Below are positions 1-7,501 of a stretch of 64,000 bases of DNA, piece by piece. The position numbers were made by a program, and so were the translations under genes. The notes beneath the pieces were generated by a model. The model saw only the letters and a list, made by a program, of their open reading frames with translations. It did no database searches and was not told where the DNA came from. Each line of letters opens with the position of its first letter. Positions within the stretch are counted from its first letter, which is position 1. The stretch comes from DATFNV01 sp035266225 (lineage in GTDB: Bacteria > Planctomycetota > Planctomycetia > Gemmatales > Gemmataceae): contig DATFNV010000336.1 in the NCBI GenBank assembly GCA_035266225.1, positions 9,533 to 73,532 of the forward strand. Reading direction: 5' to 3'.

Positions 1-762
1 ATCCAGGACCACGCGCGGCAGCCGTTCCCGCGCCTCCGCGATGCGGCGGCGCAGCAGCTCCTGCTCGCCTTCCCAGCGGGCGGCGAAGGCCGTGGGATCG
101 GACTCGAACGCCAGCCGGCGGCGCACCACCTCGGCCCGCACCTCGGGATCGCGCGGGCCAACCACCTCGACCATCAGGCCGAAGCGGTCGAGCAGCTGCG
201 GCCGCAGGTCGCCCTCCTCGCGGTTCATCGTGCCGATCAGCAGGAACCGAGCCGGGTGCGCGGCCGAGATCCCCTCGCGCTGCACCGTGTTGACGCCGAG
301 CGCGGCCGCGTCGAGCAGCACGTCCACCAGATGATCGGGGAGCAAATTGACCTCGTCGATATATAGGATGCCGCGGTGCGCCGCCGCCAGCAGCCCCGGC
401 TGAAAGGCGCGCCGCCCCTCCCGCAGGGCGCGCTCGAAGTCGAGCGTGCCGAGAACGCGGTCCTCGGTCGCTCCGAGCGGCAGGTCGATGAATGGTACAG
501 GTGCCTCGACGGCACGGCGCTCGGGGATGGCGCCGCAGTGAGGACATTCCGGCCAGGGCGCGTCTGGGTCGCAGCGGAACGGGCAGCCCTCGACCAGGCG
601 CAGCGGCGGCAGCAGGGCGCGCAGGGCGCGGGCGGCGGTGCTCTTGGCGGTTCCCTTCTCGCCGCGCACCAGCACGCCGCCGATGGCCGGGTAGACGGCG
701 TTCAAGAGCAGCGCTGTCTTGAGCTGCTCCTGACCGACCAGTGCGCTGAAGGGATATTCCAC
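1..762 (-). CDS. ChlI/BchI-type magnesium/cobalt chelatase AAA+ ATPase, 3' part missing
   Basis: AAA+ ATPase that would power metal insertion by the large chelatase subunit CobN, whose gene lies 200 bp upstream on the same strand. The frame starts at GTG 762 (reads MEYPFSALVGQEQLKTALL) and is open to the window edge, giving 254 residues. Walker A GEKGTAKST is at residues 34-42, and a Walker B-like GILYIDEVNLL lies near residues 130-140 with LIGTMNREEG (sensor 1 region) after it. A GGGAG stretch precedes the GTG. Family members often continue into a D-subunit with an integrin I domain; that part is outside the window. Function in cobalt rather than magnesium insertion is inferred from the cobN neighbour and the B12 riboswitch. 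Confidence 0.88.
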   Translation of the reverse strand, partial: MEYPFSALVGQEQLKTALLLNAVYPAIGGVLVRGEKGTAKSTAARALRALLPPLRLVEGCPFRCDPDAPWPECPHCGAIPERRAVEAPVPFIDLPLGATEDRVLGTLDFERALREGRRAFQPGLLAAAHRGILYIDEVNLLPDHLVDVLLDAAALGVNTVQREGISAAHPARFLLIGTMNREEGDLRPQLLDRFGLMVEVVGPRDPEVRAEVVRRRLAFESDPTAFAARWEGEQELLRRRIAEARERLPRVVLD

Positions 763-963
763 GGATGACTCCCGCCGCTTGCCGCGACCATTAGGCTCTG
801 TCTGAGAAATCGCCATCGGGATGCTATACTGCTTGCTTCCCGACCACTGGCTCGCGGGGGGCGAGTCCGAAGTTGAAAACTGTCGTAGGTGAAAGAGGCG
901 GTCGCGGGATAGCCGCACGCGTGCCGCACGTTCGGCGGCCTATGTGGGCCTACGAACCCCCCA

Positions 964-3900
964 TCACGGGTTTCCCGACAGCGCCTGGACGGGCGCCCGG
1001 TCGCCCCGCGCCTCCAGCATCTCCTCACTCTTCAGCAGCGCCTCCCGCAGGTCCGCCAGCGTCTCCGCGCCCGGCGCCGCCCACATCCCCCGTTGCGCCG
1101 CCTCCAGCAACCGCTCGGCCACCGCGTGCAGCGCCCACGGATTACTGCGGGCGAAGAACTCCTGCATGGCCGGGTCCAGGGCGTAGGCCTGCGCCACCTG
1201 CTCGTACATCCAATCCTCCGCCACCCCTGCCGTGGCGTCGTAGCCGAACAGGTAATCGACGGTCGCCGCCAATTCCAGACCGCCCTTGTAGCCGTGCCTG
1301 GTGATACCCTCCAGCCACTTCGGGTTGACGACGCGCGTGCGGAAGACGCGCAGCGCCTCCTGCTTCAGGTCGCGCACCGCCGGCCGCGCCGGGTCGTGCG
1401 TGTCGCCGAAGTAGTGCCGCGGCTGCCGGCCGGTCAGGGCGCGGATGGCGGCAATCATGCCTCCGTGAAATTGGAAATAGTCGTCGCTGTCGAAGATGTC
1501 GTGCTCGCGGTTGTCCTGGTTGTGCAGCGCCACCTGCACCTCGCCCAGCCGCCGGCGGAAGGCGTCGCGCGCGTCCACCCCCTGGGCGTCGGCCGCGTAG
1601 GCGTAGCCGCCCCAGTTGACGTAGGTCTCGGCGAAGTCGGCGTCGTCGCGCCAGTTGCGCTCATCGATCAGCGGCAGCAGCCCCGCCCCGTACGAACCGG
1701 GCTTCGAGCCGAAGATGCGGTAACGCGCCTGCCGCTCCGGCTCCGGCAGCCCGGCCGCGACGTTGGCCGCCAGGTCGGCGAGGTAGTGCTTGCGCACGAA
1801 GTTCCGCTCCGGCGGCTCGTCGAGCAGGACGACCGCCTGCACGGCATCGTCGAGTAATTTGATGAGGTGCGGGAAAGCGTCGCGGAAAAAGCCGCTGATG
1901 CGCACCGTCACGTCGATCCGCGGCCGACCGAGTGCGTCCGGCGGCACCACCTCGACGCCGACGACCCGGCGGTTCTCCTTCTGCCACACCGGCCGCACCC
2001 CGAGCAGCGCCAACACCTCGGCCACGTCGTCGCCGTGGGTGCGCATGGCGCTGGTGCCCCAGGCACTGATGCCGACCGTCTCCGGGTAGGCGCCGGTCTC
2101 GGCGCGGTAGCGCTCCAGTACCTCGCGGGCCAACTCCTGTCCCACCTGCCACGCCGCGGCCGACGGCAGGGCGCGCGGATCGACGGCGTAGAAGTTGCGG
2201 CCGGTCGGCAGGACGTGGGCCATACCGCGCGTCGGCGCCCCGCTCGGCCCGGCGGGGACGTAACGTCCCTCCAGAGCGGCAAGGAGATTCTCGATCTCGT
2301 CCGTCGTCTGCCGCAGCGCCGGCACCAGGCGCTCGCAGACGAAGGACAGCACGGCGCGCACGTCGGCCCCGTCCCCGAGTCCGGGGACCGTGTGTGCGAT
2401 GACTGCCTCCACGGCGTCCGCCCGGAAGTCGTGCCGCTGCAGGAGCGCCAGCAGGTGCCGGCACAGGTCGTCGATGGTTTCCAGCGCGTCGGCGTGCGTC
2501 ACCAGCGGGCGGTCGGCCAACCGGGCGAGCGCCGGCGGCACCACCGCGAGAGGCCGGCCGCGCTCCGCGAGCAGCATGTCGAGGTCGAGCCCAAACAGTC
2601 CGGCCACGGCGGCGCGCAGGCTCGGCACGTCGAGATTGGGGATGCGCGTCAGCGCTTGAAGGAGCCCGACCATCTGCTCGCCCTCGGGCACCTGACCCAG
2701 GACGTGCAGGCCGTCGCGGATCTGCGCCCCCGCCAGCTCGCACAAATAGCCGTCCAGTTCCTGGACGAGGTGCGACACCTCGCGGCCGCGCATCTGCGCC
2801 AGCGTCACCGGGGTGCCGTCGGCGGTGACGGCGTCGTCCCACTCGTGCGTGTGGCCGTCCTCGCCCTTCTGCATCAGATATTTCAGGTCGTCTTCGAGGT
2901 GGGCGTGCCGGATCAGGTCCCAGATTTGCTGCTGGACCAGCGGCATCTTCGACGGGTCGAGCAACTCCACCTGGTAATACTCGTCCACGAGTTGCATCAA
3001 CTCGGCCAATTCGCCGTGGGCGTCGGCCGTCGTCATCGGCGGCGTCAGGTGGTCGATGATGACGGCGTGGCCGCGGCGCTTGGCCTGCGCCCCCTCGCCC
3101 GGGTCGTTGAGGATGAAAGGGTAGAACAAGGGCAGGTCGCCCAGGAAGGTGTCGGGGTAGCAGTCCGCCGACAACCCGACCCCCTTGCCCGGGAGCCATT
3201 CGAGCGTGCCGTGCTTGCCGAGGTGGACGATCGCATCGGCTCGCCAGACGTCGCGCAGCCAGCGGTAGAGGGCGTAGTAGTTGTGCGGCGGCGGCAGGTC
3301 GGGCTGGTGGTAGATGGCGTTCGGGTCCATGCCGTGGCCGCGCGGCGGCTGCAGGGCCACGAACACGTTGCCGAAGTCGAGGCCGGCCAGGGCGACGTGG
3401 TCGTCGTGGACGTATGCCTCCCCCGGCGGCGCTCCCCATTGTCCCGTCATCTGGCGCCGTTGCCCCTCCGGGAGGTCGTCGAACCAGCGCCGGTACTCGG
3501 CGGTCGAGACACGGCCGGCGGCGTTGGCCAGCTGCCCGGCCGTCAGGAGGGTTTCGTCGTAGGAACAGCGGTCGATGAGCGCGTGGATCAGGGCGTCGCC
3601 GTCGGGGGGCAATTCGCCGACGTGGTAACCGGCGTCGCGCAGTGCCGCCAGGACGTACAGCAGCGAGGCCGGGGCGTCGAGGCCGACGGCGTTGCCGACC
3701 TTCGCCGCCTTGCCCGGCGAGTTGGTGAGGACGAAGGCCACGCGCTTGTCGCGGTTCGGCTTGCGCCGCAGGGCCGCGAAGCGCAGGGCCAACCCCGCCA
3801 GGCGGCTGACGCGGTCGAGCACCGGACGGTAGATTGCAGATTGCAGATTGCAGATTGCAGATTGAGCTTCTGCAATCTGCAATCTGCAATCTGCAATCTG

Positions 3901-5352
3901 CAATCCTGACGTTGGCTCCTTGAAGGAGATGGGCACGGTGATAATTCGACCGTCGAATTCCGGCAGGGCGACGTTCATGGCGGTGTCGAGCGGGTTAAGC
4001 CCGCGCTGCGACGCCTCCCATTGCCAACGGGCGGTGCCGCCGCAGATCGCTTGCAGGACCGGCACGCCAAGGGCGGCGAAGGCGCTCACCGACCAGCCGG
4101 CCGGCGTCGGGCCGTCCGCCCGCACCTCACACACGGCGAAGGAGACGGTCGTGATCAGCACGTCGATCAACGGCCGGCCCTCCGCGACGAACGGCGCCAG
4201 GGCCGCGGGCCAGCGCGCCGCAGCCAGGCCCGGGGGCGGCGCGGTCTCCTCCTTCAGCGAGGCGGTAAAGACGGGGAGGACGTCGGCCCCGCGCGCCTCC
4301 AGCTCGCGGACGCAGGCGTCGATGAAAGCGAGGTTGCCGCTCATCCAGTGCGAGCGATAGAAGAGCAGGCCGATCGCGGGCCGGGCCGGGTCGCGCCGGG
4401 CGAGCCAGTCGGCCAGCGCGGCGCCGCGCGGCAGGTCGGGGTGGTAGACGCCGTGCTGCGGCTGCTCGGCCGGCGGGGCGTAACCGAAGCCGGTCAGCAG
4501 CAGGTGATCGGCCAGGAAGCGCAGCAGATGGGCGAGGTTGTCCGGCCCGCCCGCCTGGAGGTAGGCGGTCGCCTCGTGGACGACGGCCGGCGACACGGTG
4601 GAAGCGGCGGTCAATTCGGGGTCGGGGCTGCCGGTGCCGCTGACGACGAGCAGGTGCTGGCCGCGGGTGCGGGCCGCCTCGGACAGGGCGCGGAAGCCCG
4701 GCACGCTCTGTACCCCGCCCAGCAGGCGCGTCACGACCACGCGCGGCGTCGCCCCGGGCCAGGCCAGGGCGGCGGCCAGGTGCTCCTCGGTCGCCACCTG
4801 GCCCAGGCTCAGCGCCCGCACCGGCGGGAAGCCGGCCGGCAACTCGGCCACGGCCGGCCGTAGGGCCAGCAGGTCGGTGTCGGCGTGCGTCAAGAAGAGG
4901 ATGCCGTCGGCACCGCCCGGCAGGGTCGAGCGCACGGGGGAGTCGGCGTGAGTCCAGGCGTAGTAGGTGAAGACGTACTCGGCCAGTTCCGGCGGCGGCG
5001 GCAGGTAGCCGTCGGCTGCGAGCATCTGGTCGATGTAATCGAAGACGGCCCGGACCTGCGCCTCACCGTTGATCGACTGGAACCAGACCGGCCGGCCGTC
5101 GAAGAAGAGCAGCGCAACGTTCGACAGCGGACACGGCCCCAGACAGCCGCTCATGGTCAGCTGGACGAGTTTGCGAATCTTGCGCTTCTTGTACTCCTCC
5201 TTGTAGAAGTCCACCGGGACGGCGGCGTGGCCGCGGTCGGTTCGGCCGCAGCAGCACCCCTTGGCGCAGACCATCAGGTGGGCACGCTTGGCCACCAGGT
5301 GGATCGGCTTGCCGTCGAGGCGCAGGATGCGGTTGCGTCGCTTGCGGGGCAT
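964..5352 (-). CDS. cobN: Cobaltochelatase CobN-like subunit with N-terminal [2Fe-2S] domain
   Basis: Large catalytic subunit of ATP-dependent metal chelatase (CobN/BchH family), 1462 residues, cytoplasmic. CobN inserts cobalt into hydrogenobyrinic acid a,c-diamide. Residues 1-80 form a thioredoxin-like [2Fe-2S] ferredoxin module with Cys29, Cys33-35, Cys70 and Cys74 (MSGCLGPCP). The CobN core follows, with IVHLGKHGTLEWLPGKGVG and the HGMDPNAIYHQPDLPP region. A 25-codon block made of a heptanucleotide inverted repeat interrupts the protein in frame at 3831-3905. The ATG at 5352 has a poor ribosome site and sits just after a 62-bp palindrome. The gene follows two small membrane protein genes under a B12 riboswitch and precedes the chelatase ATPase. 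A magnesium role cannot be excluded from sequence alone, but B12 control favours cobalt. Confidence 0.93.
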   Translation of the reverse strand: MPRKRRNRILRLDGKPIHLVAKRAHLMVCAKGCCCGRTDRGHAAVPVDFYKEEYKKRKIRKLVQLTMSGCLGPCPLSNVALLFFDGRPVWFQSINGEAQVRAVFDYIDQMLAADGYLPPPPELAEYVFTYYAWTHADSPVRSTLPGGADGILFLTHADTDLLALRPAVAELPAGFPPVRALSLGQVATEEHLAAALAWPGATPRVVVTRLLGGVQSVPGFRALSEAARTRGQHLLVVSGTGSPDPELTAASTVSPAVVHEATAYLQAGGPDNLAHLLRFLADHLLLTGFGYAPPAEQPQHGVYHPDLPRGAALADWLARRDPARPAIGLLFYRSHWMSGNLAFIDACVRELEARGADVLPVFTASLKEETAPPPGLAAARWPAALAPFVAEGRPLIDVLITTVSFAVCEVRADGPTPAGWSVSAFAALGVPVLQAICGGTARWQWEASQRGLNPLDTAMNVALPEFDGRIITVPISFKEPTSGLQIADCRLQIAEAQSAICNLQSAIYRPVLDRVSRLAGLALRFAALRRKPNRDKRVAFVLTNSPGKAAKVGNAVGLDAPASLLYVLAALRDAGYHVGELPPDGDALIHALIDRCSYDETLLTAGQLANAAGRVSTAEYRRWFDDLPEGQRRQMTGQWGAPPGEAYVHDDHVALAGLDFGNVFVALQPPRGHGMDPNAIYHQPDLPPPHNYYALYRWLRDVWRADAIVHLGKHGTLEWLPGKGVGLSADCYPDTFLGDLPLFYPFILNDPGEGAQAKRRGHAVIIDHLTPPMTTADAHGELAELMQLVDEYYQVELLDPSKMPLVQQQIWDLIRHAHLEDDLKYLMQKGEDGHTHEWDDAVTADGTPVTLAQMRGREVSHLVQELDGYLCELAGAQIRDGLHVLGQVPEGEQMVGLLQALTRIPNLDVPSLRAAVAGLFGLDLDMLLAERGRPLAVVPPALARLADRPLVTHADALETIDDLCRHLLALLQRHDFRADAVEAVIAHTVPGLGDGADVRAVLSFVCERLVPALRQTTDEIENLLAALEGRYVPAGPSGAPTRGMAHVLPTGRNFYAVDPRALPSAAAWQVGQELAREVLERYRAETGAYPETVGISAWGTSAMRTHGDDVAEVLALLGVRPVWQKENRRVVGVEVVPPDALGRPRIDVTVRISGFFRDAFPHLIKLLDDAVQAVVLLDEPPERNFVRKHYLADLAANVAAGLPEPERQARYRIFGSKPGSYGAGLLPLIDERNWRDDADFAETYVNWGGYAYAADAQGVDARDAFRRRLGEVQVALHNQDNREHDIFDSDDYFQFHGGMIAAIRALTGRQPRHYFGDTHDPARPAVRDLKQEALRVFRTRVVNPKWLEGITRHGYKGGLELAATVDYLFGYDATAGVAEDWMYEQVAQAYALDPAMQEFFARSNPWALHAVAERLLEAAQRGMWAAPGAETLADLREALLKSEEMLEARGDRAPVQALSGNP
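3831..3905. repeat. Heptanucleotide inverted repeat inside cobN
   Basis: About five tandem copies of GCAGATT, a short AGCTTC-type centre, then about five copies of the complement AATCTGC, forming a 75-bp near-perfect hairpin. It is in frame and adds residues reading LQIADCR then AICNLQS on the CobN strand. A 7-bp unit is read in all three frames as the same heptapeptide cycle, and neither orientation contains a stop codon, so the array can sit in coding DNA. A longer copy lies between nuoC and nuoD. Confidence 0.92.
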
Positions 5353-5364
5353 GGAGTCCGTGTA

Positions 5365-5426
5365 GCCGCTTGCGGCTTAGCGTTCGCGCCATCCTTCGAT
5401 GGCGCGAACGCTAAGCCGCAAGCGGC
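5365..5426. repeat. Dispersed palindrome, family 1
   Basis: A 29-bp perfect inverted repeat with a 4-nt loop. The arms start GCCGCTTGCGGCTTAGCG and continue TTCGCGCCATC. It lies between the small membrane protein gene and cobN, and may fold in the operon transcript near the cobN start. The same arm recurs at 10838, 13469, 14824, 33409, 40390, 48760, 54972 and 57885. Confidence 0.9.
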
Positions 5427-5437
5427 CCCAAAGGGTT

Positions 5438-5563
5438 TCAGGCGCGCTTGCGCGTCAGCCAGCGCGAAAGCAACGACCAGCCGACGAAGAAGCCGGCGGC
5501 GAACAGCACCAGCAGCACCGGAACGTGCTGCGCCTCGACGTGGTGCGCGAAGAGCGGCGTCAT
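5438..5563 (-). CDS. 41-residue single-pass membrane protein of the B12-regulated operon
   Basis: A 41-residue protein with a short histidine-bearing N-terminus (FAHHVEAQHVP), one hydrophobic helix at about residues 14-34 and a basic tail RWLTRKRA, which suggests an N-out/C-in topology. The start is fixed by a strong AAAGGAGG site just upstream of ATG 5563, and that ATG overlaps the stop of the preceding small gene (ATGA). I recognise no family. Its position between a cobalamin riboswitch and cobN suggests a role in cobalt handling, as with other tiny B12-regulated membrane proteins such as CbtB, but it lacks clear CbtB features and the function is unassigned. Confidence 0.75.
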   Translation of the reverse strand: MTPLFAHHVEAQHVPVLLVLFAAGFFVGWSLLSRWLTRKRA

Positions 5564-5688
5564 GACGGCCTCCTTTCGCGCAGGGCGGCCAGCCAGCGGC
5601 CGGCGGCGCCGACGACGATCCCGATCAGCAGCACCAGGCCGCACATGAGGATTTCGTCTTCCGGGAGCATTTCGTGCCATCGGTCCAT
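5560..5688 (-). CDS. 42-residue single-pass membrane protein, first gene of the B12-regulated operon
   Basis: A 42-residue protein with an acidic N-terminus (MDRWHEMLPEDE), one helix at about residues 14-34 (ILMCGLVLLIGIVVGAAG) and a basic tail. A GGGAGGA ribosome site precedes ATG 5688. The stop overlaps the next ATG by 4 nt, so the two small proteins are probably translated together and may form a pair. I recognise no family. It is the first gene after the cobalamin riboswitch. A longer upstream reading to 5805 is open but lacks a ribosome site and crosses the leader hairpin. Confidence 0.7.
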   Translation of the reverse strand: MDRWHEMLPEDEILMCGLVLLIGIVVGAAGRWLAALRERRPS

Positions 5689-5705
5689 GCGATCGGTCCT
5701 CCCTG

Positions 5706-5724
5706 GCCGCCGCACGACGGCGGC
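5706..5724 (-). promoter_or_regulatory. Leader hairpin just upstream of the first ribosome binding site
   Basis: On the minus strand GCCGCC pairs with GGCGGC around a short loop, ending directly before the CAGGGAGGA ribosome site of the 42-residue protein. In a leader carrying a cobalamin riboswitch such a hairpin could be part of a translation-blocking switch. No U-run follows, so it is not a standard intrinsic terminator. Confidence 0.4.
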
Positions 5725-5871
5725 GAGCCGGCAAACTATGCACCTCGGCGGAACTGGCTGGGGGAGGAAGAAAGGCGGTGGCGAAGTGAGGCCGTCATCG
5801 GCCACGTGAGCCGGTCCGGAGTCCGCACACCGTTGCTCCCGTCCCCTTGCCGCGAGGTTACGTCAGAGCGT

Positions 5872-5994
<123 letters not shown>

Positions 5995-6016
5995 GCGTAT
6001 CCACTTACCGTAGACG

Positions 6017-6044
6017 AGTCTATCGAGCGGCCGGACGAAGGCAA
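6017..6044 (-). promoter_or_regulatory. Candidate sigma-70 promoter of the B12-regulated operon
   Basis: On the minus strand TTGCCT (6044-6039) and TAGACT (6022-6017) are 16 bp apart, each matching consensus at four of six positions. Transcription would begin near 6010, just before the riboswitch closing stem at 5994 and just after the stop codon of the upstream gene at 6063. Position is the main support. Confidence 0.45.
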
Positions 6045-6062
6045 CGGCGCGGCGCGCGGAAA

Positions 6063-7184
6063 CTAACTGACGGCCGCGGCCACGGCGTTGGAGACGTGCC
6101 GCAAGGACCGATGCGAGTTCTCGTGCGGCTCCGTCGTCAGGAGGAGGCAGAAGGCTTCCCGGTCGGGGTCGATCCAGCAGAGGGTGCCGGTGGCGCCCCA
6201 GTGGCCGTAGGCGCGCGGGCCCGGCAGGTCGCCGAAGTTCTCGGTCCCGGAGGGCCATTGCAGTTTCCAGCCCAACCCCCACGGCCGGCAGCGCCGGTCC
6301 TCTTCCGGGACCAGCGGCATCCCCAATAGCTGGTTCGTCGTCATCGCCCGCACGGCCGCCGGGCTGAGCAGCCGAACGCCCCCCAGCGACCCGCCGTTGA
6401 GCATCAGCCGGCAGAAGACGGCCAGGTCGGCCGGCGACGTGATCAGCCCGCCCCACGGCGCTCCGAAGCCCAGCCAGTACGGCGTGTTCCAGTGCCAGTC
6501 GGTCTTTTCCCGCTCCGCCCCGACCCGGATGACCGCGATGCGCTCCTTCTTCTCCGGCCGCCAGCCGAGCGAGGTGTCCGACATTCCCAGCGGCTCGAAC
6601 ACCTCCTTGCGGAGGAAGTCGGCCAGCGCCGTCCCCGTCACCTGGTGGACGATTTCCGCCAGCAGCGCGAAACCCGTACTCTGGTAATTGACCTTGGTGC
6701 CGGGGGGAAATAGCAGCGGCAGTTCGCATGCCTCCTCGACGAAAGCGGCCAGAGGCTTGTGGGCGGCGCGGAGCTTGGCGTCGTTGGGCAGCATGTCCGG
6801 CAGGCCGGAGGTGTGCGTCAGCAGGTGGCGGACCAGCACCGTCTCCTTGCCGCGGCGGCCGAACGTCGGCACCCACTCGACCACCGGGTCTTCCAGGCTG
6901 AGCCGGCCGCGCTCCAGAAGCATCATCACCGCGACGGCCGTCACCGGTTTGGTGATCGAGGCGACGAGGAACAGGGCGTCCTTGCGCAGGGCCGCGGCGG
7001 CGGGGTCCGGGCGCTGCCGGCCGAAGAAGCGCGGCTCCAGTCCGGCCCCCTTGCGGCCCACGCACAGGGCCGCTCCGGGGATTTTGTCCGCCCGCACCGC
7101 CTGTTCCAGCAGATCGCAGACATGCTGAAGTCGCTCGGGGGACAGGCCGATCTCCTCGGCTCGAGCCAGCGGAATGTCCGGCAT
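6063..7184 (-). CDS. Serine hydrolase, beta-lactamase class C / penicillin-binding protein-like
   Basis: A 373-residue member of the class C beta-lactamase/esterase fold. The nucleophile motif SITK is at residues 76-79 (LFLVASITKP), the tyrosine position is NYQS around Tyr167, and a YGHWGATG block near the C-terminus supplies the HxG element. Start chosen at ATG 7184 (MPDIPLARAEEIGLSPERL) with a GAGAGG site; the open frame extends to 7514, but that part is not protein-like. No signal peptide is evident. Substrate unknown; such proteins in planctomycetes are usually esterases or peptidases rather than resistance enzymes. Probably a single-gene unit ending before the B12 promoter. Confidence 0.88.
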   Translation of the reverse strand: MPDIPLARAEEIGLSPERLQHVCDLLEQAVRADKIPGAALCVGRKGAGLEPRFFGRQRPDPAAAALRKDALFLVASITKPVTAVAVMMLLERGRLSLEDPVVEWVPTFGRRGKETVLVRHLLTHTSGLPDMLPNDAKLRAAHKPLAAFVEEACELPLLFPPGTKVNYQSTGFALLAEIVHQVTGTALADFLRKEVFEPLGMSDTSLGWRPEKKERIAVIRVGAEREKTDWHWNTPYWLGFGAPWGGLITSPADLAVFCRLMLNGGSLGGVRLLSPAAVRAMTTNQLLGMPLVPEEDRRCRPWGLGWKLQWPSGTENFGDLPGPRAYGHWGATGTLCWIDPDREAFCLLLTTEPHENSHRSLRHVSNAVAAAVS

Positions 7185-7501
7185 GGGAACGCCTCTCGTT
7201 ACGCCAGGATGTCGTGGATCGGCTTGCCCCTGGGCGATCACGGAAGGCACGTCAGGGGCGACTGCCTGAATGTACGGCGAGCGGCGCGTTGCTGCAAGCG
7301 AATGCCGGCGCCGGACTTCCCCATGACACCCCCGTTGGGTTTTCTGCTTGACAGACCCCCCGCGGCGGCTGAAAATCCACCGCCTCTCCCGAAGCGCTCG
7401 CGGCCGACCGAATAGAATCAGGGTGTCCGGGCCGCCCGCGGTTCGCGTTCCTCTGTGTAGAACCCGATGCTGACCCGACCCCGACCTGTGAAGGGACCGC
7501 G
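7185..7501. other. Divergent intergenic region with weak promoter-like boxes
   Basis: A gene-free region between a leftward hydrolase gene and the rightward CHAT gene. On the plus strand TTGACA (7348-7353) is followed after 17 bp by GAAAAT (7371-7376): a perfect -35 with a poor -10. No repeat or RNA gene is visible. Confidence 0.35.

Noticed and set aside
1867..3909. Long plus-strand open frame (680 codons) opposite cobN
   Set aside because: It is a GC-rich shadow: the codon third-position pattern belongs to cobN on the other strand, there is no ribosome site, and the protein is a low-complexity Arg/His/Val mixture.
5365..5426. Palindromes read as ordinary rho-independent terminators
   Set aside because: They lack U-runs, occur in the middle of operons such as nuo and cobN, and share arm sequence over 50 kb, so they are a repeat family even if some may affect transcription.
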